A stretch of 64,000 nt of DNA from Nocardioides aquaticus (lineage in GTDB: Bacteria > Actinomycetota > Actinomycetes > Propionibacteriales > Nocardioidaceae): NCBI RefSeq assembly GCF_018459925.1, contig NZ_CP075371.1, positions 3,348,001-3,412,000 on the forward strand, read 5' to 3'. The translations under genes were made by a program, and so were the position numbers. How positions within the stretch are numbered: the stretch's first letter is position 1; the number at the start of each line of letters is the position of its first letter. Shown piece after piece: positions 52,052 through 60,216 of this stretch. The notes below the pieces were generated by a model. The model worked only from the letters and a program-made list of their open reading frames with translations, was not told the DNA's origin and searched no databases.

Positions 52052-53424
52052 GCCGTCCCCCTGATCGTCGACAGGACCTCGTCGCGCACGCGTGCCATCG
52101 TCTCCTCGTCCTTCCCCTCGGCGTTGAGCCGCAGCAGCGGCTCGGTGTTGGAGGAGCGGACGTTGAACGTCCAGTCCTCGTGGCTCACGGTCAACCCGTC
52201 CAGGTGGTCGGTGCTGACCCCGGGCCGGGCGCCCCAGTCGGCCTCGATCGCCGCGACCAGGGCCGGTGCGTCCTGCACGGTCGAGTTGACCTCGCCGCTC
52301 AGGCGGTAGCGCTCGTAGGGCGCCAGCAGCGCCGACAGGGTGCCGCCGTCCTCGGCGAGGGCGGCGAGGGCGTGGAGCGCGGCGAGCATCCCCGAGTCGG
52401 CGCGCCAGAAGTCACGGAAGTAGAAGTGCCCGCTGTGCTCCCCGCCGAAGACCGCGTCGGTCTCGGCCATGGTCGCCTTGATGAACGAGTGACCGACCCG
52501 GGTCCGCACCGGGACGCCGCCGAGCTCGGCGACCAGCTCGGGCACGGCCCGGCTGGTGATCAGGTTGTGGATCACCGTCGAGCCGGGGTGGCGGGCCAGC
52601 TCGCGCTCGGCGATCAGCGCGGTCAGCGTCGAGGGCGGCACGAGCGCGCCGCGCTCGTCGACCAGGAAGCAGCGGTCGGCGTCGCCGTCGAAGGCCAGCC
52701 CGACGTCGGCGCCCTCGGCCAGGACGGCGGCCTGGAGGTCGCGCAGGTTCTCGGGGTCGATCGGGTTGGCCTCGTGGTTCGGGAAGCTGCCGTCGAGCTC
52801 GAAGTAGAGCGGGACGACCCGGACCCGGTCCGTGCCGAGCCGGTCGAAGACCGCCGGAGCGGTGTGCCCGGCCATGCCGTTCCCGGCGTCGACGACCACG
52901 GTCAGGGGGCGGCCCTCCACCGGCGCGAGCGCCAGCAGGTGCGCGGCGTACGCCTCGAGCACGTCGTGGGAGGAGATCGAGCCGGCGACCTCCGCCAGGG
53001 CCCCGCCGCCGGCCGCGGCGAGGTCGCGGACCGCGGTCAGCCCGGTGTCGCCGCCCAGCGGCACCGCTGCGGCCCGGCACATCTTGATCCCGTTGTAGGC
53101 GGCCGGGTTGTGGCTGGCGGTGAACATGGCCCCGGCGACGCCGAGGTGGCCCGAGGCGAAGTACAGCTGGTCGGTCGAGGCCAGTCCGATCATCGTCACG
53201 TCGGCACCGGCCTCGGCCGCGCCGTCGGCGAAGGCGCCCGCCATGCCGGGCGAGGTGGGGCGCATGTCGTGGCCGACCACCACGCGGGACTCCCCGACGA
53301 CGTGGACGAACGCCCGGCCGACGACGCGGGCGAGCTCCTCGTCGAGCTGGTCGGGCACGGTGCCCCGGACGTCGTAGGCCTTGAACACGGCGGCCAGGTT
53401 CGCGGGGTCCAGGGTGGAGGACAT
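52048..53424 (-). CDS. manB: Phosphomannomutase/phosphoglucomutase
   Basis: A 458-residue enzyme converting mannose-6-P to mannose-1-P for GDP-mannose synthesis. Active-site Ser is in TASHNPAAYNGIK, the Mg2+ loop is AFDGDADRCFLVD, the sugar-binding motif is GGEHSGHFYF and the phosphate-binding loop is RSSNTEPLLR. The ATG at 53424 has TAGGGT 6 nt upstream (leaderless). Together with the guanylyltransferase at 62100 it supplies GDP-mannose for wall glycans. Rv3257c is the mycobacterial counterpart. Confidence 0.95.
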   Translation of the reverse strand: MSSTLDPANLAAVFKAYDVRGTVPDQLDEELARVVGRAFVHVVGESRVVVGHDMRPTSPGMAGAFADGAAEAGADVTMIGLASTDQLYFASGHLGVAGAMFTASHNPAAYNGIKMCRAAAVPLGGDTGLTAVRDLAAAGGGALAEVAGSISSHDVLEAYAAHLLALAPVEGRPLTVVVDAGNGMAGHTAPAVFDRLGTDRVRVVPLYFELDGSFPNHEANPIDPENLRDLQAAVLAEGADVGLAFDGDADRCFLVDERGALVPPSTLTALIAERELARHPGSTVIHNLITSRAVPELVAELGGVPVRTRVGHSFIKATMAETDAVFGGEHSGHFYFRDFWRADSGMLAALHALAALAEDGGTLSALLAPYERYRLSGEVNSTVQDAPALVAAIEADWGARPGVSTDHLDGLTVSHEDWTFNVRSSNTEPLLRLNAEGKDEETMARVRDEVLSTIRGTA

Positions 53425-53430
53425 GGGAGG

Positions 53431-53436
53431 ACCCTA
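53431..53436 (-). promoter_or_regulatory. -10 box TAGGGT of a probable leaderless phosphomannomutase transcript
   Basis: On the minus strand TAGGGT is 6 nt before the ATG at 53424. It implies that the PMM-Trm112-SIS run has its own promoter separate from DUF3499. Confidence 0.5.
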
Positions 53437-53456
53437 GCCGCGCCCCGGGGTGGGGC

Positions 53457-53816
53457 TCACTCGCTGGTCAGCACCCGCAGGTGGCCGCGCCGCCCGGTCT
53501 CCCGCGATCCCTCGACGGACGGCTCCGGCGCGCGCGGCGGCAGCGGCCGGGCGGCCTCGCGCACCGCGTCGGCCAGGGCCAGCAGGTCGTCGTCCGACGG
53601 CCCCCGGTCGCGGGTGTCGCGGGCCAGCCGGAGGACCTCCCAGCCACGCGGGGCGGAGAGGCGCTGGCCGTGCTGCTCGCACAGGTCGTAGGCGTGCGGC
53701 TCCGCGTAGGTGGACAGCGGTCCGAGCACGGCCGTCTGGTCGGCGTAGACGTAGGTCAGGGTGGACACGGCGGGCCGGCCGCACGGGGTGCGGGAACATC
53801 GACGGGCCAGGCTCAC
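53457..53816 (-). CDS. DUF3499 family protein
   Basis: A 119-residue protein with a Cys-rich N-terminus (RRCSRTPCGRPAVSTLTYVYADQTAVLG) and YDLCEQHGQRLSAPRGWEV, which together could bind one zinc via four Cys/His. The C-terminal half is a charged, Pro-rich tail. The family is actinobacterial and of unknown function (Rv3258c). The GTG at 53816 has TACGGT (53824-53829, minus strand) 7 nt upstream, and it is divergent from the zincin-like gene with only 50 nt between starts. Confidence 0.9.
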   Translation of the reverse strand: MSLARRCSRTPCGRPAVSTLTYVYADQTAVLGPLSTYAEPHAYDLCEQHGQRLSAPRGWEVLRLARDTRDRGPSDDDLLALADAVREAARPLPPRAPEPSVEGSRETGRRGHLRVLTSE

Positions 53817-53853
53817 GTGGGCGACCGTACCCGGCGGCGACCGGGCCCCCGAC

Positions 53854-53859
53854 TAGGCT
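53854..53859 (+). promoter_or_regulatory. -10 box TAGGCT of a probable leaderless zincin-like gene transcript
   Basis: TAGGCT is 7 nt before the GTG at 53867 and has no ribosome binding site after it. Confidence 0.5.
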
Positions 53860-53866
53860 CGCGGGC

Positions 53867-54313
53867 GTGGCGAGCGACCCGGCACCCCGACCCCGCACGC
53901 GCGACCGGCGCGGACGAGGGATGCGGGGCCCCGCGATCGTCCCGCGGGTCCCCGGGCGGCCCGAGACACCGACCCGGGCGGACCGCTTCGACGCGATGGT
54001 GCTGGCCTCGGTGACCGGGCTCGAGGAGCGCTGGCGCGAGCGCCTCGGCCTCGTCGAGTACGCCGTGGAGGACGCCCCGCAGGTCGGCGCCGACTGGGGC
54101 GGCAGCCCCGTCCCGCTCTCGGCCCTCGTCCACGCCGTCGGCACGACCCCGGCCCGGGTGGTGCTCTTCCGCCGACCACTCGAGCTGCGGGCCGAGGACC
54201 GCGAGGACCTGCGGGCGCTGGTGCACGCGGTCCTGGTCGAGCAGGTGGCGGCCCTGCTCGACCTCCCCCCGGAGGACGTCGACCCGCGCTACGCCGACGA
54301 CCGGCCCGACTGA
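53867..54313 (+). CDS. Metallopeptidase (zincin_1/DUF1025) family protein with degenerate HExxH
   Basis: A 148-residue protein of the family represented by Rv3259. RADRFDAMVLASVTGLEERW and VEYAVEDAPQVG are typical of it, as is the GTTPARVVLFRRPLELRAEDREDL segment. Where active relatives have HExxH, this one reads LVHAVLVEQVAALLDL, so both metal His residues are absent and only the Glu remains. It is therefore likely a non-catalytic protein. The basic N-terminal 35 residues are variable. Convergent with DUF5719, with a 22-bp repeat array between. Confidence 0.78.
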   Translation: MASDPAPRPRTRDRRGRGMRGPAIVPRVPGRPETPTRADRFDAMVLASVTGLEERWRERLGLVEYAVEDAPQVGADWGGSPVPLSALVHAVGTTPARVVLFRRPLELRAEDREDLRALVHAVLVEQVAALLDLPPEDVDPRYADDRPD

Positions 54314-54317
54314 CCCG

Positions 54318-54361
54318 CCGAGACGACGCTCGCGGCGCCCCGAGACGACGCTCGCGGCGCC
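54318..54361. repeat. 22-bp tandem repeat, locus 3 of 3 (diverged form)
   Basis: Two exact 22-bp copies, CCGAGACGACGCTCGCGG plus CGCC, at 54318-54339 and 54340-54361. Compared with the reverse complement of the unit at 36247-36268 (CCGAGATGACGCTTCCGG...), most positions agree. It again fills a convergent intergenic gap, 4 nt after a stop codon. Confidence 0.8.
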
Positions 54362-54371
54362 CCGGGAGCGG

Positions 54372-55802
54372 TCAGGGCAGCGCCGGTCGCACGGCGCCGA
54401 CCAGGGCGCTCGTCTCGAGGTCGTGCAGACGGACGACCGCCGCTCCCCCGCCGCCGTCCTCGCCGCGGACGACCACGGACGCGGCCGCGTCGGTGCCCCG
54501 CAGCCGGACCTCGAGCAGCCGGGTCCCCACGGGCAGCTCGAGCACCGTGGCCCGCTCCGGTGCCAGGTCGGCCCGCAGCCCCTCCGCCGGTCCGAGCACG
54601 TCCCCGTCGGCGTCGCGGGGCGTCGCCACGACGGCCCCGTCGCCGGAGGCCGCGGCGAGGACCAGCTCGATCGCCCCGGCCGGGAGCACGGTGGTCGTGC
54701 CGCCCTGGCCGAGGACCTCGGCCGCCGGGGTGACGGCGAGGTCGCCCTCGACGACGGTGCGCACCGCGGCGGTGACCGGACGGGACGCCTCCAGCCGCAG
54801 CCCCACCACGTCGTCGAGCGCTGCCCCGGCCAGCACCTCCTCGAGGTCGAGCGACGCGGTGCCCTGGGGGGCGACGTCGAGCCCGGGCGATCCCTCCGGG
54901 GTGAACTCGGAGTCCGCGGTCAGCACGGAGACCGCCACCCGGGCCTCGTCGTCGGAGGCGTTGGCCAAGACGAGCTCGCGCGGTGCCTCCTGACCGGGCA
55001 GGCCGAGCAGCAGGACGTCGGTGGCGGGGTCGGCCTGGGAGGCGGCCCACTCGGAGCCGGAGGCTCCCGCGCCGAGGTCGTCGAACCGGTCGAGGACCGC
55101 TGCCCCGACGCGTCCACGGGTGGTGGTGACGTGGAGCGCCAGGTCACCACGCCGGGGGACCTCCTCGGCCAGCTCGACCCGGACGACGCCCTGACCGGGC
55201 ACCGCCACGCCCCGCAGCGACGGCGCGTCGACGACGCCGCGCGGACCGTGCACCACCACGTCGGCCACGGCCGGACCGCCGTCGGGGTTGGTCAGCTCGA
55301 GCACCGACGGCTGGCGGGGCGAGGCGCCCACGCCGGTGAACCACTGGTCGGGTCGCGGGTCGCGGCACTCCGGCGCCGTGGGCTCGCCCTCCTCGGGGAA
55401 CCGGCCGGCCGCCAGTCCGGGCGCGAGGTCGCCCTGCCCGGTGACCTCGGCAGGCAGCGAGGCGGCCGCCGCGGGCGCCGCGGGCGCGGTGACGGGGACG
55501 GCGGGCTCGACCGCGACGTCGGCGACGTCCTCGCCCCGGCGCACCTCGACCTCACCGGCCTCGTCGCCGGTGGTGGCCACGACCACCGGGGCGTCCAGCC
55601 CGGGGCAGGTCGTGGTGGACCGGGTCAGCGTCGTGCGCTCGGGCGGCACGGCACCCGGGGCCGCCGGGTCGACGTCCACGGCGAGCAGCGCCAGCACGGT
55701 CAGCAGCGGCACGACCAGCGCGAGCACGGTCGTGACGTCGGGGCGACGCCGGCCGGCGGCGGAGGGGCGCGCACGCCGGCCCGGTGCGGGTGCGTGGCTC
55801 AT
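54372..55802 (-). CDS. DUF5719 family membrane-anchored protein
   Basis: A 476-residue protein: a short basic cytoplasmic end, one membrane helix (VTTVLALVVPLLTVLALLAV), then a long extracytoplasmic region of beta-sandwich-like repeats (SVLELTNPDGGPAVADVVVHG, LVLANASDDEARVAVSV, VVEGDLAVTPAAEVLGQGG). No catalytic residues. The ATG overlaps the stop of the large GT2 gene by 4 bp (ATGA), so the pair is translated together and probably functions together in envelope glycan synthesis. Confidence 0.82.
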   Translation of the reverse strand: MSHAPAPGRRARPSAAGRRRPDVTTVLALVVPLLTVLALLAVDVDPAAPGAVPPERTTLTRSTTTCPGLDAPVVVATTGDEAGEVEVRRGEDVADVAVEPAVPVTAPAAPAAAASLPAEVTGQGDLAPGLAAGRFPEEGEPTAPECRDPRPDQWFTGVGASPRQPSVLELTNPDGGPAVADVVVHGPRGVVDAPSLRGVAVPGQGVVRVELAEEVPRRGDLALHVTTTRGRVGAAVLDRFDDLGAGASGSEWAASQADPATDVLLLGLPGQEAPRELVLANASDDEARVAVSVLTADSEFTPEGSPGLDVAPQGTASLDLEEVLAGAALDDVVGLRLEASRPVTAAVRTVVEGDLAVTPAAEVLGQGGTTTVLPAGAIELVLAAASGDGAVVATPRDADGDVLGPAEGLRADLAPERATVLELPVGTRLLEVRLRGTDAAASVVVRGEDGGGGAAVVRLHDLETSALVGAVRPALP

Positions 55803-58756
55803 CGGCGGGCCTCCCGGGTGGTCGGCGCCGCGAGCACCAGCACGGCCAGCACGGCCAGCGCCTGGACCACGAGCAGGACCGGGCGCCACCAGCCGTCGGA
55901 GCCGGAGACCGCGTCGGGGTCGAGCGCGCGCTCGACCTGCCAGGCACGGGTGCTGCGGTCCCCGGCACTGGCCTGCGCCAGTCCGCTGGTGGCGTCGAGC
56001 CCGGAGGCGACGCGACCGTCCACGGGCGCCGGGAGGACGAGGTACTCGACCCCGGCGTCGGCGAGGCCCGCGACCACGGCCGGGGTGGGCGCGGAGACCA
56101 GCGCCTGGACCAGACCGGTCAGCGCGGTGTCCTCGGAGGCCAGCGCCAGCACCTCGTCCTCGCCCACCGTGGCACCGTCGTCGCGCACCACGGTGTAGCG
56201 CAGCCCCTCCTGGACGGTGCCGCGCACCAGGAGGATCCCGTGCTCGGGACCCGTCGCGGCGCTCTGGAGCATGTAGGCCGGGACGTCACCGGCGGGCTCG
56301 TCGACCAGCTGCTCCTGACCGTCGAGGACGGCCCAGACCATCCCGCCGAGCGGCACCGCCAGCGCCGCCACGGCCACCGCCGCGGCCAGGGCCACGACCG
56401 GGCGGGGCCGCGCGGCCTCGCCCGTGCGCAACGAGCCGCCCTCGAGCAGGCCCTGCCCGCCGAGGACGGCAGCCGTCACCAGGCAGCCCTGCCACAGCAC
56501 GACGAGGGCACCGAGACCGGGCGCGACGGCCACGCCGTCGAGGGTGAGCGGGACCAGGGAGACCAGGGCCGCCGTGACCGCGGCCACGGCCGCGACCAGC
56601 CAGCAGACCAGCACGCCGACCCGGCTGCGACGCGGCAGCAGCGCCGCCAGGCCGAGGACCAGCAGGACGACGCCCAGCCACGCGGGGGCTCCCAGGGCCC
56701 CGGCCTCGCCGACCCGCCCGAGCAACGCGCCCAGGCCGTCCGGGGCGAGCGCCGGGGCGCTCACCGGGGCCCCGGCCTCGAGCAGGAGCCCGGCCGCGCC
56801 GCCGTGCACGAGCAGCGGCAGCCACCACGGCAGCAGCAGCACCGGCACCACGCCGAGCGCCACCGCCGGCGGGCCCCACGCCGAGCGCTCACGTACGGCG
56901 ACCGGGGCCAGCGCCGCGCTCACGGCCAGCACCACGACCCCGAGCAGCAGCGCGGCGAACCACGTCACGGGGGCGAACGCACAGACCAGGGTGAGCAGCA
57001 GGCCGGACCGCCACGCGGCGCGCCAGCGGCGGTCCGGGTCGGGGTCGGCGAAGCCGAGGCAGGCGTGCGCGGTCCACGGCAGCAGCACCGCCGCCACCAC
57101 CGGGCCCAGCCGGCCCTCGCCCCACGCCCCGCTGGTCAGCGGGACCAGGGCGTAGGTGGTCGACCCGGCCAGCAGCAGCCAGCGCGACGCGCCGCGCGGG
57201 CTGGCCAGCCGTCCGACCACCCGCAGGAGGCGCCAGGAACCCCACAGCGCCAGCGGCGCGGCCAGCACCAGCAGGGACGACACCGCGCCGGCCGGCGTGA
57301 GGAGGGTGCCCAGCAGCGCGAGCGGAAGGACGTAGGCCGGAGCGGGCACCGCCGTGCCCTGGCCCAGCGGCAGCCAGGAGCCCGCGTACAGCGACCACCA
57401 GGCACCGACCGACTCCGGCGCCGGCGACAGCACGCCGCCGCTGACCGAGCCAAGGCCGGTGCGCCCGGCGACCAGCAGCCCGACCACCACGACCACCAGC
57501 AGGACGGCGATCGGCGTGGTCAGCAGCCGCACCAGCAGGCCGTTGTCGGCCGGCGCCTCGTCGTCCTCGGGCTCGGCACGCCGGGCCGCCATGGACGACG
57601 GGTCGTGCGCGGCGGTCGCCGCGCGCCGCCGCTCGGCGACGTCCGAGGCCTGGTCGGTGAGCGCCGAGGCCAGGTCGGACACGACGTCGAGCCCGTGCCG
57701 GTACGGCACCCAGAACGGCGCCCGCAGCCGGCTGACCCGCGCCTCGTCGGCCGCGCGACCGCCCCGTGCCGCGGTGCGTGCGCGTCGCGCCGCCCGCAGC
57801 TCGCCCGGGGAGGAGATCACCGAGAGCAGCGCCGCGAGGTCGTCGAGCGCCTCGCCGACCGCGCGGACCAGCACCAGGCCGACCATCCGCAGCAGCGTGC
57901 CGAGCACCAGCCGCACCACCATCAGCGGCAGCCGTCGGGCCGGGGCGTTGACCAGCAGCGTGTAGAGCGCGGCGCGGCGCTCCTGGTAGTGGGTGTGCCG
58001 TCCGGTCAGCGCCGTGCGTCGGGCACCGCGGTGGGCGGCCTCGGCGTGGAACACGACGGCCTGCGGCACCACGAGCGTCGTCCGCCCGGCGGCGGCCGCG
58101 CGCCACCCGAGGTCGAGGTCGTTGCCGAACAGCGGGAGCGCGGGGTCGAGGCCACCGAGCTCCTCGAGCACCCGGCGGCGCACCAGCATCCCGGCGGTGT
58201 TGACCGCCAGCACCTCCCGCAGCTCGTCGTGCTGTCCCTGGTCGTACTCGCCGCGCTCCAGGCCGGTCTCGCGCTGCCCGGTGCCGGAGATCGTGACGCC
58301 CAGCTCGAGCAGGCGGCGCAGCGAGGGCCACTCGCGCAGCTTCGGCCCGAGCAGGTCGGCCTCGGGGTGCTCGGCGGCCGCGGCCAGCAGCGCGTCGAGC
58401 GCGCCGGGGGCCGGGGTGGCGTCGTCGTGGAGCACCCAGACCCACTCGGGGGGCTCCCCGGTGGCAGCCAACCGGTCCAGACCGGTCTGGACCGCCTCGG
58501 GGAACGAGGTCGCCGAGCCGGCTCGGACCACCTCGCCGCGCAGCGGGCCCTGCGCGAGGGCGGCCTCGACCAGCGAGGCGCTCGCGTCCCTGCTGCCGGT
58601 GTCGACGCCGACGACCCGTCCGACCCGGGCCTGGGCCGCGAGCCCGTCCAGCACGGTCGGCAGCCACCGCTCGCCGTCGTGGCTGACCAGCAGCACGGCG
58701 ACCGACGCCGGAGCGGGCCCGGGGCCAGGCTCAGGGGCGACGGAGGACGGAGACAC
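55799..58756 (-). CDS. Large membrane glycosyltransferase family 2 protein
   Basis: A 985-residue protein. Residues 15-260 are a GT-A catalytic domain: VAVLLVSHDGERWLPTVLDGLAAQ, VGVDTGSRDASASLVE, WVWVLHDDATPAPGALDALL (DDAT metal site), AGMLVRRRVLEELGGLDP and FGNDLDLGWRAAAAG (acceptor acidic site). Residues 290-330 form a helical linker, and from about 420 there are about 10 membrane helices (VLLVVVVVGLLVAGRTG and beyond), with an extracytoplasmic C-terminal domain. Probably transfers sugar to a lipid carrier. The GTG at 58756 has TACAGT 8 nt upstream; the gene is upstream of DUF5719 and downstream of whiB2. Confidence 0.88.
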   Translation of the reverse strand: MSPSSVAPEPGPGPAPASVAVLLVSHDGERWLPTVLDGLAAQARVGRVVGVDTGSRDASASLVEAALAQGPLRGEVVRAGSATSFPEAVQTGLDRLAATGEPPEWVWVLHDDATPAPGALDALLAAAAEHPEADLLGPKLREWPSLRRLLELGVTISGTGQRETGLERGEYDQGQHDELREVLAVNTAGMLVRRRVLEELGGLDPALPLFGNDLDLGWRAAAAGRTTLVVPQAVVFHAEAAHRGARRTALTGRHTHYQERRAALYTLLVNAPARRLPLMVVRLVLGTLLRMVGLVLVRAVGEALDDLAALLSVISSPGELRAARRARTAARGGRAADEARVSRLRAPFWVPYRHGLDVVSDLASALTDQASDVAERRRAATAAHDPSSMAARRAEPEDDEAPADNGLLVRLLTTPIAVLLVVVVVGLLVAGRTGLGSVSGGVLSPAPESVGAWWSLYAGSWLPLGQGTAVPAPAYVLPLALLGTLLTPAGAVSSLLVLAAPLALWGSWRLLRVVGRLASPRGASRWLLLAGSTTYALVPLTSGAWGEGRLGPVVAAVLLPWTAHACLGFADPDPDRRWRAAWRSGLLLTLVCAFAPVTWFAALLLGVVVLAVSAALAPVAVRERSAWGPPAVALGVVPVLLLPWWLPLLVHGGAAGLLLEAGAPVSAPALAPDGLGALLGRVGEAGALGAPAWLGVVLLVLGLAALLPRRSRVGVLVCWLVAAVAAVTAALVSLVPLTLDGVAVAPGLGALVVLWQGCLVTAAVLGGQGLLEGGSLRTGEAARPRPVVALAAAVAVAALAVPLGGMVWAVLDGQEQLVDEPAGDVPAYMLQSAATGPEHGILLVRGTVQEGLRYTVVRDDGATVGEDEVLALASEDTALTGLVQALVSAPTPAVVAGLADAGVEYLVLPAPVDGRVASGLDATSGLAQASAGDRSTRAWQVERALDPDAVSGSDGWWRPVLLVVQALAVLAVLVLAAPTTREARR

Positions 58757-58822
58757 GGTCCACCACTGTACAAACGCGGAGGACCGCCGGACGCCACGGG
58801 ACGCGGCGCCGGGTGGGTGGGC

Positions 58823-59077
58823 TCAGATCGCGAGCTTCTTCAGCTTGCGGCGCTCCCGCTCGGACAGCCCGCCCCAGATGCCGAAGCGCTCGTCGTTCAT
58901 CAGCGCGGCCTCGAGGCACTCGGTCCGCACGTCACAGCTGAGGCACACCTTCTTGGCCTCACGGGTCGATCCCCCCTTCTCGGGGAAGAACGCCTCGGGG
59001 TCGGTCTGCGCGCACAACGCACGCTCCTGCCAACCCTCGGTGTCGATCTCGGGTTCGAGGAGGAAAAGCTCTCTCAT
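58823..59077 (-). CDS. whiB2: WhiB-family iron-sulfur transcription regulator (WhiB2-like)
   Basis: An 84-residue protein with four cluster-binding Cys: ALCAQ, then VCLSCDVRTEC (C-x2-C-x5-C), followed by the family GIWGGLSERERRKLKK turn and basic DNA-binding helix. Placement between the GT2 and fbiA genes is that of WhiB2/WhmD (Rv3260c), which controls septation and division. The ATG at 59077, with GAAAGGG upstream, is chosen; the longer open frame adds 36 unrelated residues. It is divergent from fbiA, separated by about 150 nt of promoter sequence. Confidence 0.93.
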   Translation of the reverse strand: MRELFLLEPEIDTEGWQERALCAQTDPEAFFPEKGGSTREAKKVCLSCDVRTECLEAALMNDERFGIWGGLSERERRKLKKLAI

Positions 59078-59229
59078 GGTGCACGCCCTTTCGACCCTGC
59101 TGGTGTGGTTCCGACCCTGCGCCGAGAGGGTGGGGACCCGAACGACACTGTGGGAATTACATGCCTGTCGTGCCACGGAAGTCAAGCCCGGATCTGCTAT
59201 GTGCAGAACCCACCCGGCACAGTAGGCAC

Positions 59230-60216
59230 ATGCGTAAGATCACCGTGCTCTCGGGCGGCATCGGCGGCGCCCGGTTCCTCCAGGGCCTGCTCCACCTGCT
59301 CCCCGACGCCGACGTCACCGTGGTGACCAACACCGCCGACGACCTGTGGGTCCACGGCCTCAAGGTCTGTCCCGACCTCGACACCGTGATGTACACCCTG
59401 GGGGACGGCATCGACCCGGAGCGCGGCTGGGGCCGCCGCGACGAGTCCTGGGGCGTCAAGGAGGAGCTCGCGGCCTACGGGGTCGAGCCGACCTGGTTCG
59501 GTCTCGGCGACCGCGACGTCGCCACCCACCTCGTCCGCACCCAGATGCTCGAGGCCGGCTACCCGTTGACGGCGGTCACCGAGGCCCTGTGCCGCCGGTG
59601 GCGGCCGGGCGTGCGCCTGCTCCCGATGACCGACGACCGCGTGGAGACCCACGTCGTGGTCGCCGACCCCGACGCGCCGAGCGGGCGACGGGCCATGCAC
59701 TTCCAGGAGTACTGGATCCGGCTGCGTGCGACCGTCCCCGCCGAGCAGGTCGTCGTGGTCGGGCTGGAGGACTCCTCCCCCGCGCCGGGCGTGCTGGAGG
59801 CCCTGGCCGGGGCCGACGTCGTGCTCGTCCCGCCCTCGAACCCGGTCGTGTCCGTCGGCACGATCCTCGGCGTCCCCGGCGTGCGCGACGCCCTGCGCGC
59901 CACCGCGGCCCCCGTCGTCGGGTTGTCGCCCATCGTGGGCGGGACCCACGTGCGGGGCATGGCGCGGCAGATGCTCGAGGCCGTCGGCGTCGAGGTCAGT
60001 GCGGCCGGGGTGGGCCTGCACTACGGGTCCCGCGCCGCCGACGGGGTGCTCGACGGCTGGCTGGTCGACACCTCCGACGCCGCCGACGCCGAGCGGGTCT
60101 CGGCCGCCGGGCTGCCGGCCCGCGCGGTGCCGCTGATGATGACCGACCTCGACGCGACCGCCGCCATGGTGCGCGCCGCCCTCAACCTGGCCGCCGCGGC
60201 CCCGGTCCGCGGGTGA
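59230..60216 (+). CDS. fbiA: 2-phospho-L-lactate transferase-type FbiA (CofD family)
   Basis: A 328-residue enzyme that joins a phospho-lactate or phosphoenolpyruvate moiety to the deazaflavin FO in coenzyme F420 synthesis. ITVLSGGIGGARFLQGL at the N-terminus is the nucleotide loop; VVTNTADDLWVHGLKVCPDL, DTVMYTLGDGIDPERGWGR and VLVPPSNPVVSVGTILGVPG are CofD signatures. The ATG at 59230 is the accepted N-terminus (RKITVLSGG). The TGA overlaps the GTG of fbiB (GTGA), so the two are co-translated. Confidence 0.95.
   Translation: MRKITVLSGGIGGARFLQGLLHLLPDADVTVVTNTADDLWVHGLKVCPDLDTVMYTLGDGIDPERGWGRRDESWGVKEELAAYGVEPTWFGLGDRDVATHLVRTQMLEAGYPLTAVTEALCRRWRPGVRLLPMTDDRVETHVVVADPDAPSGRRAMHFQEYWIRLRATVPAEQVVVVGLEDSSPAPGVLEALAGADVVLVPPSNPVVSVGTILGVPGVRDALRATAAPVVGLSPIVGGTHVRGMARQMLEAVGVEVSAAGVGLHYGSRAADGVLDGWLVDTSDAADAERVSAAGLPARAVPLMMTDLDATAAMVRAALNLAAAAPVRG

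Noticed and set aside
58757..58822. Extra small gene between whiB2 and the GT2 gene
   Set aside because: Only 66 nt, and it contains the GT2 promoter box; no coding potential.
55784..59326. 1180-residue plus-strand open frame
   Set aside because: Antisense of the GT2 and whiB2 genes, Gln/Arg/His rich, no domain.
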